Positions 42,634 to 51,470 of a stretch of DNA of 64,000 bases are shown one piece after another. The notes under the pieces are model-generated. The model was not told the origin of the DNA. It saw only the letters and a list, made by a program, of their open reading frames with translations, and ran no database searches. Source of the DNA: CAVOJV01 sp963696325 (GTDB lineage Bacteria > Pseudomonadota > Gammaproteobacteria > Competibacterales > Competibacteraceae); NCBI GenBank assembly GCA_963696325.1, contig CAVOJV010000041.1, forward strand, positions 1 to 64,000. Direction: 5' to 3'. The position numbers and the translations under genes were made by a program. Every line of letters starts with the position of its first letter. Position 1 is the first letter of the stretch.

Positions 42634-43277
42634 TTCCAAGCGGCAGGGTATAAACCTTCGCCTTTAGGCGGAAAAGTCTTTAGCATATCGCCCTTCATCA
42701 AGGGCAACAGCTTAAGCTAGTGAGCATGGTAGATCGAGAGCGATATCGTCGGGGTAGCCATACCGTAACAGAACTGAAGTATCACTTGGTGTGGAAGACG
42801 AAGTACAGCTATTCCGTCTTACGTGGGGATATTGGGTTACGGTTGCGAGAGGTGCTGAGGATGGTTTGTGCGGAGCAGGGGATGACGATTGTGCAAGGCA
42901 ACATTCGGCCCAATCATGTCCATCTCCTGGTGAGTGCGCCCGCGCATCTGTCACCAGCGAAGATGGCCCAGTATCTCAAGGGCAAGTCATCCTACCGGTT
43001 GCAGCGGGAGTTTCGGGAACTCCAGAAACGCTATTGGGGACAGCACTTATGGGGACGTGGTTACTTCTGTGCCACGGTGGGAGCGGTTACGGAAGAGCAA
43101 GTGAAACGGTATATTGAGGAGCAGGACGACGGGACGGGTACCGTCCAAGTGTGGGATGAGCCACCGGCACCCCCGGAGTAAGCTTCAGGCGGATTCATCC
43201 GCAAGCGTCACTGACTTTAGTCTGAAGAGGCGTTCACGCCCATCACAACCTACCGGCTTTAGCCGGTAGTCATTGAG
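42634..43277 (+). mobile_element. IS200-type element, copy 3 (second of tandem pair)
   Basis: Starts TTCCAAGCGG directly after CATTGAG of copy 2 and ends CATTGAG before istA resumes (TTTCTTCCACTCC). The abutting ends show that copy 3 used the right tip of copy 2 as its target, or that a dimer inserted as one unit. Confidence 0.92.
42720..43181 (+). CDS. tnpA: IS200/IS605-family TnpA, copy 3
   Basis: Identical in protein sequence to copy 2. The catalytic His pair and Tyr are present. The right-hand hairpin follows the stop as in the other copies. Confidence 0.92.
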   Translation: MSMVDRERYRRGSHTVTELKYHLVWKTKYSYSVLRGDIGLRLREVLRMVCAEQGMTIVQGNIRPNHVHLLVSAPAHLSPAKMAQYLKGKSSYRLQREFRELQKRYWGQHLWGRGYFCATVGAVTEEQVKRYIEEQDDGTGTVQVWDEPPAPPE

Positions 43278-43518
43278 TTTCTTCCACTCCGCAAACTCAT
43301 AAGGGGTGGTGGGTAGTGATTTCAGCGCAGCTCGTTCGAGCGACTCGAATACGCTGCGGCGGGTGCCGGGTAGCTTTTTAAAGCCGCGGTTGTTTAGCTC
43401 TTCGAGCAGGCGGTGGATCTCGGCATTGAGTTCGGCCAGGCTAAAAAAAGTGTGCTTGCGTAAGCGCGCCAAGATCCAGCGTTCCACGACTTGCACGGCG
43501 ACTTCCACTTTCGCCTTG
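43278..43518 (-). pseudogene. istA: IstA, middle segment
   Basis: Encodes KAKVEVAVQVVERWILARLR (catalytic Glu region), FFSLAELNAEIHRLLEELNN and LPTTPYEFAEWKK. Left side joins the C-terminal third across the IS200 pair; right side joins the N-terminal part at PRDK-AKVEV across the serine-recombinase element. Confidence 0.88.
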
Positions 43519-43531
43519 GAAAAAAGCGCGC

Positions 43532-43831
43532 ATTGCAGACAGTGGCAATGTTCGAGCAGAGGTTTTTACCGTAACGCATCCGTTCCATCCGCTACGTGGA
43601 CAACGCTTTGATCTGCTCGCCGTTCGCAACAACTGGGGCGGGGATCGGGTTTCGTATGTGGGTGCGGAAGGGCGACTGCGCACGCTGCCGATCGAGTGGA
43701 CTGACGTTCAGGCGCCCGATCTGATTGTCACGCTGGGCGAGGGACGTGCCTGTTTCCGCGTCGATCGGTTACGCCAGCTACGCATTCTACTCGATGAGGA
43801 AGCGGCGCGGTGCCAGGGGTCAAAGTGTTAG
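43532..43831 (+). CDS. DUF5372-like small protein
   Basis: Core sequence VTHPFHPLRGQRFDLLAVRN, NWGGDRVSYVG, LRTLPIEWTDVQAPDLIVTL, then CFRVDRLRQLRILLDEE. Proteins of this type are, to my knowledge, mostly found beside recombinase or transposase genes in mobile units. No ATG or GTG is well placed; the reading frame begins with a possible ATT or unusual start near AGAGG, so the exact 5' end is open. Could be a target-site or DNA-binding accessory. Confidence 0.5.
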   Translation: MADSGNVRAEVFTVTHPFHPLRGQRFDLLAVRNNWGGDRVSYVGAEGRLRTLPIEWTDVQAPDLIVTLGEGRACFRVDRLRQLRILLDEEAARCQGSKC

Positions 43832-43957
43832 GGTAATTCTGTCCAGTATGTCTCGCGAAATATATCCATTTGGAGGGAATGAGAGAGCGCCTCATTGCTT
43901 CTATAGCTTACTTATTCATTTTTAGCAGTAGACCCGTTCATTCAGGTTTCTGAGACC

Positions 43958-43986
43958 TTGACATATTTTGATATGAGACACATAAT
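43958..43986 (+). promoter_or_regulatory. Sigma70-type promoter of the recombinase operon
   Basis: TTGACA, 17-base spacer, CATAAT: a perfect -35 and a 5/6 -10 with ideal spacing, in an AT-rich stretch before the HTH gene. Transcription would start near 43993 and lead into the three overlapping or adjacent genes ending with the serine recombinase. Confidence 0.72.
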
Positions 43987-44029
43987 TATCAAGACATATA
44001 TGGTTCGACTCGGTCCACAGGAGATGCGC

Positions 44030-44518
44030 GTGGTCAAACCCCCCTCACGTCGACCCACACAGCGCCAGCAGGCATTGAGCGCACAGGGCGCCGCCCACCA
44101 CAATCCCCAGGCGGTGATCGATCCGTTGTTCCGCGACAGCGCCTTCTTCGATCCCAACGATCTGGTTCAGGTGAAGTACGAGATGCTGCGTAGCGTGCAG
44201 TTGGGCACGCACCGGGTCGTGCAGGCCGCCGAGGCCTTCGGCCTGTCACGACCGGTATTCTACGTGACACGGGATCTGTTCAACCGCGAGGGGTTGCCGG
44301 GCCTGCTACCGCGTAAGCGCGGACCCAAGCAGCCGCACAAGCTCAACGATGAGGCGCTGGCAGTGCTGGTCAAGGCTGTGCAGGAGGCCCAACGGATGCT
44401 GAGCGGGGAGGAGTTAGCGTTAGTTCTGGCGCAGCGCTGTGCAATTCAGGCCCATCCGCGCAGCATCCTTCGGCGGCTGGTTCCCTATCTCAAGCGGCAG
44501 GAAAAAAAACGCCCATGA
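44030..44518 (+). CDS. Helix-turn-helix accessory protein of the recombinase element
   Basis: 162 residues from a GTG placed six bases after AGGAG and downstream of the promoter; longer frames would start within promoter DNA. Contains LVQVKYEMLRSVQLGTHRVV and AAEAFGLSRPVFYVTRDLFN, a helix-turn-helix like those of transposase N-termini, then GLPGLLPRKRGPKQPHKL. Overlaps the next gene by ATGA. Probably a DNA-binding regulator or recombination directionality factor; inference from position. Confidence 0.65.
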   Translation: MVKPPSRRPTQRQQALSAQGAAHHNPQAVIDPLFRDSAFFDPNDLVQVKYEMLRSVQLGTHRVVQAAEAFGLSRPVFYVTRDLFNREGLPGLLPRKRGPKQPHKLNDEALAVLVKAVQEAQRMLSGEELALVLAQRCAIQAHPRSILRRLVPYLKRQEKKRP

Positions 44519-44886
44519 ATCGGAAGACCCGTGTGCTCGATGTCAGGCAATACGCGGCGCAGTACGAGTTGCTGCGTGCGCAGGTCACCGGAACACCTCG
44601 GGATGGGGCGTTGGGGCGCGAGGCGTGCCAACAGCGCGGTGTGGGCCTTGCTCTGCTGCTGCGCGAGGGCCTGCCGGGGTGGCTGACGGCGGTGGAAGTG
44701 CTGCTGTGCGGATCGCTTGCAGCGCCGGCGCCTGAAGCCGGCGCTGGCGGGGTACGGCCGGCATTGGAGGGGGGTGCGGCGTCTCTCCCCCCCGTGCACT
44801 CCCACGACCTCACGATACTGCTGGCGAGCCTGGTGCTCTCGACTCGTCATCTGCCAGGCTTATCACCACGCGAAGGAGGGTACTGA
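44515..44886 (+). CDS. Small protein of the recombinase element, unrecognised
   Basis: 123 residues, starting MNRKTRVLDVRQYAAQYELL, with a central Ala/Gly/Pro-rich stretch (LAAPAPEAGAGGVRPALEGG) and a C-terminal SHDLTILLASLVLSTRHL. Coupled to the preceding gene by ATGA and two bases from the recombinase start. No known domain. Conserved position suggests a role in regulating or assisting the recombinase. Confidence 0.55.
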   Translation: MNRKTRVLDVRQYAAQYELLRAQVTGTPRDGALGREACQQRGVGLALLLREGLPGWLTAVEVLLCGSLAAPAPEAGAGGVRPALEGGAASLPPVHSHDLTILLASLVLSTRHLPGLSPREGGY

Positions 44887-44888
44887 CC

Positions 44889-46976
44889 ATGTCAATGAAC
44901 GGGGAGTCCCATCAGAAGATCACAACCGAGCATCTGTCACGCGTGGCCTATCTGTATGTGCGGCAGTCGACGCTGCGGCAGGTCGTGGAAAACACCGAGA
45001 GTACTCAACGCCAGTATGCGCTGCGCGAGCGCGCGGTCCAATTGGGGTGGCCACTCGATCGCATCGTGGTCATCGACCGCGATCTGGGGCAGTCGGGGGC
45101 GAGCGCCGCCGATCGCGAGGGCTTCCAGCAACTGGTGACCGAAGTAAGTCTGGGTCGCGTCGGGATCGTGCTCGGCCTTGAGGTCTCGCGCCTGGCGCGA
45201 AACTCCGCCGACTGGCATCGGCTGCTCGAGCTGTGCGCGCTCGCCGATACCCTCATCCTCGATGAGGACGGGCTCTACAACCCGGCGCACTTCAACGATC
45301 GCCTGCTGCTGGGACTCAAGGGCACGATGAGCGAAGCGGAGCTGCACGTGCTCAAGGCGCGTCTGCGCGGGGGCATCTTGAGCCGTGCGCGGCGCGGCGA
45401 GCTCAAGCAGATGGTGCCGGTCGGTTTCCTGCACGATGCGCAGGATCGCGTTATTCTCGATCCGGATGCCCAGGTGCAAGCCGTGGTGCGTCTGTTCTTC
45501 GAGACCTTCAAACGGACCGGTTCGTGCCTGGCCGTGGTCAAGGATTTCCATGCCCGGCAGTTGCTCTTCCCGCGGCGGCTACGCAGCGGTGCGCATAAAG
45601 GCGAACTGGTCTGGGCGGAGCTGCTGCACTGTCGCGCGCGACAGATCATCCACAGTCCCCGGTATGCGGGCGCCTTTGTCTTCGGTCGCACCCAACAGCG
45701 GCGTCTGCCCACCGGCAAAGTACGCTCGCGGCTCGTGCCGAGCGAGGAGTGGATCTTGCTGCGCGACGCACACCCTGGCTACATCAGCTGGGAGGACTAC
45801 CAATCCAATCTACAGCGCGTCAAAGGCAATGCCCTGGCCTGGAGCGACGATCGGCGCCGGGGCCCTGCGCGCGAGGGTACGGCGCTCCTGCAGGGGCTGG
45901 TGATCTGCGGGGCCTGCGGCGAGCGCATGACGGTGCGCTATCACTCTCATCGCGGCCAATCCGTGCCGACCTACTGGTGCGGGCGGCGCCCGATGCAGCG
46001 CGGTGAGAACGGCCTGTGTCAGACGGTGCACGGCGCCACGCTCGATGCGGCGATCGGCGATGTGATCATCGAGGCGATGACGCCGCTTGCCATCGAGGTG
46101 GCGCTCACGGTTCAGCAGGAACTCATGAGCCGGCACGAGGAAGCCGATCGACTGCGGCGCCAGCATGTCGAGCGGGCGCGCTACGAAGCGGATCTTGCGC
46201 AGCGTCGCTTCCTCAAAGTCGATCCCGACAACCGCCTGGTCGCCGATGTGCTGGAGGCCGACTGGAACGAGAAGCTGCGCGCCCTCGCCGGTGCGCAGGA
46301 GACTTACGAGAAGGCGAGCGTGACCGACAGCAGCGTGGTCAGCGAGGCCGAGCGTGCTGAGCTGTTAGCGCTGGCCATCGACTTTTCGCGCCTGTGGCGC
46401 AATCCGCGCACGCAGATGAAGGAGAAGAAGCGCATGCTGCGGCTGTTGATCGAGGATGTCACGCTGACTAAAGGCGATGCGTTGCACGTCGACATCCGCT
46501 TCGCCGGCGGCGCCACCCGCTCGCTCGACCTGGCACTGCCCAAGTCGTGCGTCGAGCTGCGCACGACCGATGCCGAGGTCATTAAAGAAATCGACCGTCT
46601 CATCGACACCTATACGGACGGCGAGATCGCCGATGTCCTCAATGAACGCGGCGTGCGCACCGTGGTTACAACGCCGTGGACCGCAGCGCGCATAGGGCGC
46701 CTGCGCAACACCTATCATCTCACCGATCGGCGTACGCGCCTGCTTGCTCAGGGCCTGCTCGCCCCTGAGGACGTCGCCGCCCGATACGGCGTCGTGCTCT
46801 CCACGGTGCATCTGTGGCGTCGACGCGGCCTTCTTCGAGCACACCCCGTCAACGACCGGGGCGATTACCTCTATGAAATCCCGCCGGAAGATCTCCCGGG
46901 AAAATACGCGCACAAGCGCGAATATCAAGTCGCGCCCGCGACTTCAGCGTCACGCACTGCAGGAGGTGCAGTATGA
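44889..46976 (+). CDS. Large serine recombinase
   Basis: 695 residues. Resolvase domain with nucleophile Ser27 (YLYVRQSTLRQV), QSGASAADREGFQQLVTEV, LGLEVSRLARNSADWHRLLE; recombinase domain to about 300; zinc ribbon (CGACGERMTVRYH … YWCGRR … CQTVHG) near 340-390; coiled coil about 410-480; and a C-terminal MerR/HTH-like tail (DVAARYGVVLSTVHLWRRRG). GGAGG sits before the ATG. Drives integration and excision of the element. Confidence 0.92.
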   Translation: MSMNGESHQKITTEHLSRVAYLYVRQSTLRQVVENTESTQRQYALRERAVQLGWPLDRIVVIDRDLGQSGASAADREGFQQLVTEVSLGRVGIVLGLEVSRLARNSADWHRLLELCALADTLILDEDGLYNPAHFNDRLLLGLKGTMSEAELHVLKARLRGGILSRARRGELKQMVPVGFLHDAQDRVILDPDAQVQAVVRLFFETFKRTGSCLAVVKDFHARQLLFPRRLRSGAHKGELVWAELLHCRARQIIHSPRYAGAFVFGRTQQRRLPTGKVRSRLVPSEEWILLRDAHPGYISWEDYQSNLQRVKGNALAWSDDRRRGPAREGTALLQGLVICGACGERMTVRYHSHRGQSVPTYWCGRRPMQRGENGLCQTVHGATLDAAIGDVIIEAMTPLAIEVALTVQQELMSRHEEADRLRRQHVERARYEADLAQRRFLKVDPDNRLVADVLEADWNEKLRALAGAQETYEKASVTDSSVVSEAERAELLALAIDFSRLWRNPRTQMKEKKRMLRLLIEDVTLTKGDALHVDIRFAGGATRSLDLALPKSCVELRTTDAEVIKEIDRLIDTYTDGEIADVLNERGVRTVVTTPWTAARIGRLRNTYHLTDRRTRLLAQGLLAPEDVAARYGVVLSTVHLWRRRGLLRAHPVNDRGDYLYEIPPEDLPGKYAHKREYQVAPATSASRTAGGAV

Positions 46977-46984
46977 GTTCAAGC

Positions 46985-47750
46985 CCTTGTCCCTCGGACG
47001 ACGGACGCGGGCGGGCAGCACCGCGACACGATAGTGTTCCGCGAAGGCGTGATAGGTCGGGTTGAGATCGGGATCGTAGCGATGTGCCGTGGTCACCGCG
47101 CTGCGCAGATTATCGGGCACCACGAGTTCCGTGACACCGCCAAAATAACGGAAAGCGCGTTCGTGGGAGGCTATCCAGTCCGGCAGCGTCTGGGTCCAAG
47201 TCGCTTCGGCATAGGTATAATTGGAGGCACCCAAGACGGCCACGAAAATCTGGGCTGGACGGTATTCCCCGGTCGCGCTGTCGACGATGGGCACGCTCTG
47301 CCCGGCATAGTCAACAAAGAGCTTCTCCCCAGCGGGGTGGGTCTGGCGCATGCTGAGGTTGAGCTGCGCCCGCCAGGCGCGGTACTTCAGACAGAAATTG
47401 CCATACTGGTAACCGTTGGGATGCTGCGCCTTGTATTCCTCCCACAGGAGAAATAACGTTACCCCTTTCCGCTTGAGTTCCTGATGGATCCCCGTCCACT
47501 CGGGTAACGCTCGGCTTCGCCTGTCAGCGGCTATGCTCGGCGGAAACAACAGCCGATCGAGGGCGGCATCATCGATACCTTCCGGTAACGGCCAGCCTAA
47601 CCCGGCACCTACCGCACGTTTGATGTAGTCTGCCACCGTCGGCCGAGACAGCTTACAGCTGCGGGCGATCTTACGCTCGCTCAGAGCGCACTCCCACTTC
47701 AACCTCAAGACTTCTTTGACCTTACGCATACTCACTCTCACTGCCGGCAT
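46985..47750 (-). pseudogene. istA: IstA, N-terminal part
   Basis: Starts MPAVRVSMRKVKEVLRLKWE with HTH (ALSERKIARSCKLSRPTVAD), then GEKLFVDYAGQSVPIVDSAT (first Asp) and FRYFGGVTELVVPDNLRSAV (second Asp), stopping at PRDK where the serine-recombinase unit enters. Completes a near-normal IstA in three pieces. Confidence 0.9.
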
Positions 47751-48057
47751 TTGAATCCCCTTCCGTCAAGAAAAAGGACAGAATACCGACAAGGGTTATG
47801 CGTCGCCGATCGCTCCGATACCCGTTCTAGCAGGGTGGCAACTTTCCCTTACAGTGGGTGGCAGCTTTGAATTAAAGCAGGCGGCAGGTTTGCCTTACAT
47901 TGGGTGGCAGGAATCACCTAAAATACGCAATTATGGAAAGTATCCTGGCTCGGGGCGGTGGCGAGGGCCTGATTTTCAGGCCCGCTTGGTCAAGAATGCC
48001 CTAATCGAGTTTCCATAATGCTGCCGTCCTTCAGGGCGCTACTTGAAGGAGAGCAGC

Positions 48058-49299
48058 ATGCTAGCCACTTATTTCAAAGATCCACGTACGCTGGCGACAT
48101 ACCGTTCCGGACTCGCCGGTCCTTACCTAGACGATTTCATCGCTTGGCTAGAAAGCCGTGGTTATCGTCGATGTACCATTCGCCGCCACATTCGTGAAGT
48201 TGTTCACTTTGCGGCCTGGGCCAAGTGGGAGGGGCTCACAGGCCGCGAGTTAGATCGAGTGGCGCTCATCAGACTTCACCGCCACCTCGCGGAACGCACT
48301 GCGCTGCGCTACCCGAGCGGCCAACACCAGCATGTCTATCAGAGCGCTCGCGTCTTCGTGGACTTCCTGGAAACGATCGGCGTGGTGGACCGTTGTGCTC
48401 CACACGTATCAACTCAGCCGCCGGCCCTTTTGCTGGAGTTCGCGGAATGGATGCGGGCGCAGCGCGGCACACTCGATAGCACGCTCAACAACTACCGCCT
48501 GCCCATTATCGACTTGTTGCAGAGCCTAGGGACCGAACCGAACGCCTTCGACGCCAAAGGTTTGCGGGAATTCCTGCTTCGGCGTGTTGGCTCTTCCAGC
48601 CACGAGAAATCGAAGAACTTCGCTACGGCGGTGCGGATGTTCCTGCGCTTCTTGATCTCTCGGGGTTGCTGTGCGCCGGGCTTGGAACATGCCATCCCCA
48701 CTGTTGCAAGGTGGAAGCTATCCTCGCTGCCCAGGTACCTCGCCGCCGAAGACGTCGAACGATTAATCAACTCCTGCGATCATGCCTTGCCGCTCGGAGC
48801 GAGAGATCGGGCCATTCTGTTACTCATCGCGCGCCTCGGTCTTCGCGCGGGCGACGTCAGTGCGTTGACCTTTGACGATCTCGTCTGGTCAGAAGGCACT
48901 GTGATCGTGTCGGGCAAGAACCGACGCGGAACACGACTGCCGCTTCCACAGGAGGTTGGAGAGGCCATCTTGCATTATTTGAAGCACGCCCGAACCCACG
49001 TAGCCAGTGACCATGTGTTTATTACCACCACGGCGCCTCACGTCCCGATTACTCGTCAGGTGGTTGGCCGGGCTGTAGTTCGCGCGATACGCCGGACCGG
49101 GATCAGCGCACCCAAGCAAGGCGCTCATCTCCTCCGCCATTCGGCGGCGACTCGCATGCTCCATGAGGGAGTATCACTGCCCGCCATTAGTGCACTCCTA
49201 CGCCATGCATCGATCGAGACAACCACCGTTTACGCAAAAGTGGACGTCGACCTACTCCACGAGGTTGCCATGCCTTGGCCGGAGGTGCAGCCATGTTGA
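48058..49299 (+). CDS. RIT-like recombinase 1 (second element)
   Basis: 413-residue tyrosine recombinase starting MLATYFKDPRTLATYRSGLA, with AAGGAG six bases before the ATG. Catalytic residues in IARLGLRAGDVSALTFDDLV (Arg), GAHLLRHSAATRMLHEG (His/Arg), LLRHASIETTTVYAKVDVDL (His, Tyr). Homologous in layout to the first recombinase of the complete RIT at 34.8 kb. Confidence 0.88.
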   Translation: MLATYFKDPRTLATYRSGLAGPYLDDFIAWLESRGYRRCTIRRHIREVVHFAAWAKWEGLTGRELDRVALIRLHRHLAERTALRYPSGQHQHVYQSARVFVDFLETIGVVDRCAPHVSTQPPALLLEFAEWMRAQRGTLDSTLNNYRLPIIDLLQSLGTEPNAFDAKGLREFLLRRVGSSSHEKSKNFATAVRMFLRFLISRGCCAPGLEHAIPTVARWKLSSLPRYLAAEDVERLINSCDHALPLGARDRAILLLIARLGLRAGDVSALTFDDLVWSEGTVIVSGKNRRGTRLPLPQEVGEAILHYLKHARTHVASDHVFITTTAPHVPITRQVVGRAVVRAIRRTGISAPKQGAHLLRHSAATRMLHEGVSLPAISALLRHASIETTTVYAKVDVDLLHEVAMPWPEVQPC

Positions 49300-50204
49300 C
49301 GGAGACCGTGAACACCTACCTGTCTGTGCGCCGGGCACTGGGGTTTAAGCTCAAGACCGCCGAGAAGTACTTGTGGAGCTATGCGAACTTCGCAACCACC
49401 CGAGGCGACACCCATATTGTCAATAAGACGGCGATTGATTGGGCTGCGCTGGGCGCCTCTGAACACCAGCGCGCTAATCGGCTTAAGGTTCTGATTCGGT
49501 TCGCGCGCTTTGCGCGAGCGGAAGACGGCGGCCATGAAATTCCGCCTAATCATATCTTCTGCAGCCGGCGACATCGCCGAACACCGTACATTTTTACCGA
49601 CGAGGAGGTCGCGCAACTGATCCAGCACGCGGGTCGCCTCGGCCCTCCAGGCGCATTGCGGCCGCATACCTACAGCACGCTCTTCGGGTTGCTCGCGTCT
49701 ACGGGGCTACGGATTTCCGAAGCGCTATCGCTGCGCTTCGAAGACATTACTCCAGAGGGATTGATCATTCGTGAGACCAAATTTCGGAAGAACCGCCTCG
49801 TCTGCCTCCACGAGACCGTTGTCGCGGCCCTCAATGAGTACCTTCTTCGACGCCGCAAGTTGACCGGCGGCGACGATCATGTCTTTGTCTCGCGCCGAGG
49901 GGGCAAGCTGGGTTACGCCATCGTGGCCGAAACCTTCCAAGCGGTCTTCAAAGCGGCAGGCATCCAACGCCAACCCGGCGGCTCCAAGCCTCGGTTACAT
50001 GATTTCCGCCATCGCTTCGCTGTCAAGGCATTGGCGTCCTGTCCCAATGCGAGGGACCGGGTAGCTCGCCATATGCTCGCACTCAGCACGTACATGGGGC
50101 ACGCTCATATCGGGAGCACCTACTGGTACCTGGAGAGCACGCCGCAACTGATGACTGATATCGCCGGAGTCTGCGAGTCTTTCTTGCCAGGAGATAGACC
50201 ATGA
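49293..50204 (+). CDS. RIT-like recombinase 2 (second element)
   Basis: 303-residue tyrosine recombinase. GGAGG lies seven bases before this ATG, which overlaps the previous stop. Motifs: LLASTGLRISEALSLRFEDI (Arg), RLHDFRHRFAVKAL (His/Arg), MGHAHIGSTYWYLESTPQLM (His, Tyr). Overlaps the third gene by ATGA. Confidence 0.88.
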   Translation: MLTETVNTYLSVRRALGFKLKTAEKYLWSYANFATTRGDTHIVNKTAIDWAALGASEHQRANRLKVLIRFARFARAEDGGHEIPPNHIFCSRRHRRTPYIFTDEEVAQLIQHAGRLGPPGALRPHTYSTLFGLLASTGLRISEALSLRFEDITPEGLIIRETKFRKNRLVCLHETVVAALNEYLLRRRKLTGGDDHVFVSRRGGKLGYAIVAETFQAVFKAAGIQRQPGGSKPRLHDFRHRFAVKALASCPNARDRVARHMLALSTYMGHAHIGSTYWYLESTPQLMTDIAGVCESFLPGDRP

Positions 50205-50402
50205 CCCCGATCGCGCCTCATATCACGGCATTCTTGCGGGAACGCCTTCCCTTGCAGCGGGGTGCGAGCCCCCATACCTGCGAGAGTTACGCCTACACGT
50301 TCCAGCTGCTCTTCGAGTTTGCAAGCGACCGCCTTAAGGTAACACCTTCCCAACTTCACTTGGAGCAGATCGATGCAGCACTGGTGATGGATTTCCTCTT
50401 TC
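50201..50402 (+). pseudogene. RIT-like recombinase 3, N-terminal fragment
   Basis: MTPIAPHITAFLRERLPLQR, then SPHTCESYAYTFQLLFEFAS and LEQIDAALVMDFL: the SAM-like DNA-binding domain only. The frame is broken where an ISAzo13-like transposase fragment begins, so the catalytic domain is missing. Confidence 0.85.
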
Positions 50403-51286
50403 CGGGCCATTGTCCACTTTGAGTTGGAGGTGCGTCATCTTGGCCTGCTTCTCCACAGGGGTGTCCTTCCACCAGCTCTTTAGGCTATCCACAATGAAAT
50501 CACTGGTCTTGAAGGAACTTCCAAACGTCAGATGCAACTGCCCGCTATCCTCCTCCACAATCCCAAACGCAACGTGTTTTTCCTCACAGCCCATATCGTG
50601 GTCGGCCGCTTGGTTATCGCCGCGGGTTTTTCCACCCCGTGAGTAGTCCCCGATATTCACGGTGGCTTTGCAGTCAATGCGGAGGCGCATGACCTGCCCA
50701 TCCTTTACGGAATTCACCGCCGCTACGGGGTTCCCATCCTTTTCCGCAAGATTGGCAAAGATGGCGTCCGTTTCCGGGAGTTGTTTTGGGGTTTGGCCTT
50801 GACCACCTGGCGCAGACGGTAGCCGTTCCGGTTCAGAATCTCCGCCATCGTACTGGGCGACGGTAAGCAGGCCTCTTGGAAGCCTTGGGCACGTAACTGT
50901 TCCAAGGCTTCCGCCGCGGTCAGCCGGGTGTACGATAGTGAAGTGCGGAAGGTCGGGTCCGGTTGGCTCTGGGAGTCCGCCAACGCCCACAGCGCTTGCG
51001 CGACCTCGGGGTGTTGCTCTTCCCAGAGCCGATTCCCGCCGAAGGCCGCTTGCGCGCCTACACAGATGATCCCCGTGCGGTGCTCGTGTAAGCCCAGTTG
51101 CACCGTCTCGCGGCCCCACCCGAACACCCGCTCCGCTTGGCGGGCATTACCCTCGCAATATTTCAGCGCCATCGCCGCCTGGAACGAGCGACGTTCCGCC
51201 CCCGACAGCATTGAACTCGCCAATCTCAGGTCTTCGATTTGGGAGGCATGCAACGGCAGGGCGGTCGGTTCGATAGCGGATGGCAT
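50403..51286 (-). pseudogene. ISAzo13-like transposase, frameshifted and truncated
   Basis: N-terminal part LRLASSMLSGAERRSFQAAM, ARQAERVFGWGRETVQLGLH, LEQLRAQGFQEACLPSPSTM up to RLRQVVKAKPQN, then a frame change and continuation LPETDAIFANLAEKDGNPVA, RLRIDCKATVNIGDYSRGG and MTHLQLKVDNGPE (DDE core). It ends at DNGPE, exactly at the broken RIT gene, so both were cut by the same event. Confidence 0.8.
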
Positions 51287-51470
51287 GGTTGTACTCGGTG
51301 ATCAATCAGGTAGAGATATTCTACCTCAATGGGGAAACTGTTTCTCGGAAATGACCTAAGTTCTGCGACACCCGCGGCGAAGCCGAAGAAACGGGGCCTG
51401 GGCCGGTTGCACAAGTCTGTCGCGAAACTAAACTGTTTTGCGATGATATTTGCAACACAATGGCTTGACC

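Larger units (their letters stand above)
43514..46989 (+). mobile_element. 3.5-kb serine-recombinase element (DUF5372, HTH, small protein, recombinase)
   Basis: CCTTG is present at both junctions with istA, and removing the unit rejoins the IstA frame. The interior has four plus-strand genes ending in a 695-residue serine recombinase. No inverted repeats, as expected for integration by a large serine recombinase across a short core. Confidence 0.8.
40550..47929 (-). mobile_element. IS21-family element with 6-bp target duplication, split by two insertions
   Basis: Tips TGCGTATTT at the left and its inverse at the right, flanked on both sides by ATTATG. Inside each end are 20-25-bp repeats containing CTGCCACC (for example TGATTCCTGCCACCC at 40607 and its inverse at 47902), a known IS21 feature. 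istB is intact; istA is in three pieces separated by a tandem IS200 pair and by a 3.5-kb serine-recombinase unit. Without these the IS is about 2.6 kb. Confidence 0.9.
47932..50402 (+). mobile_element. Truncated second RIT-like element
   Basis: Three tyrosine recombinase genes in series with ATG-overlap coupling, the third cut after about 67 codons. To the left, ATTATGGAAAGT and AGTTTCCATAAT form an imperfect inverted pair around a hairpin (GGGCCTGA-TTT-TCAGGCCC), likely the element end. The right end is lost. The IS21 element entered six bases from this end (ATTATG). Confidence 0.75.

Noticed and set aside
6161..43181. Composite transposon bounded by IS200 copies
   Set aside because: IS200-type elements move as single units, the copies lie 36 kb apart, and the intervening DNA is a patchwork of independent insertions.
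40528..47941. TTATGGAAAGT at both sides of the IS21 as an 11-bp target duplication
   Set aside because: The left copy lies 12 bases outside the true IS tip; the exact duplication next to the tips is ATTATG.
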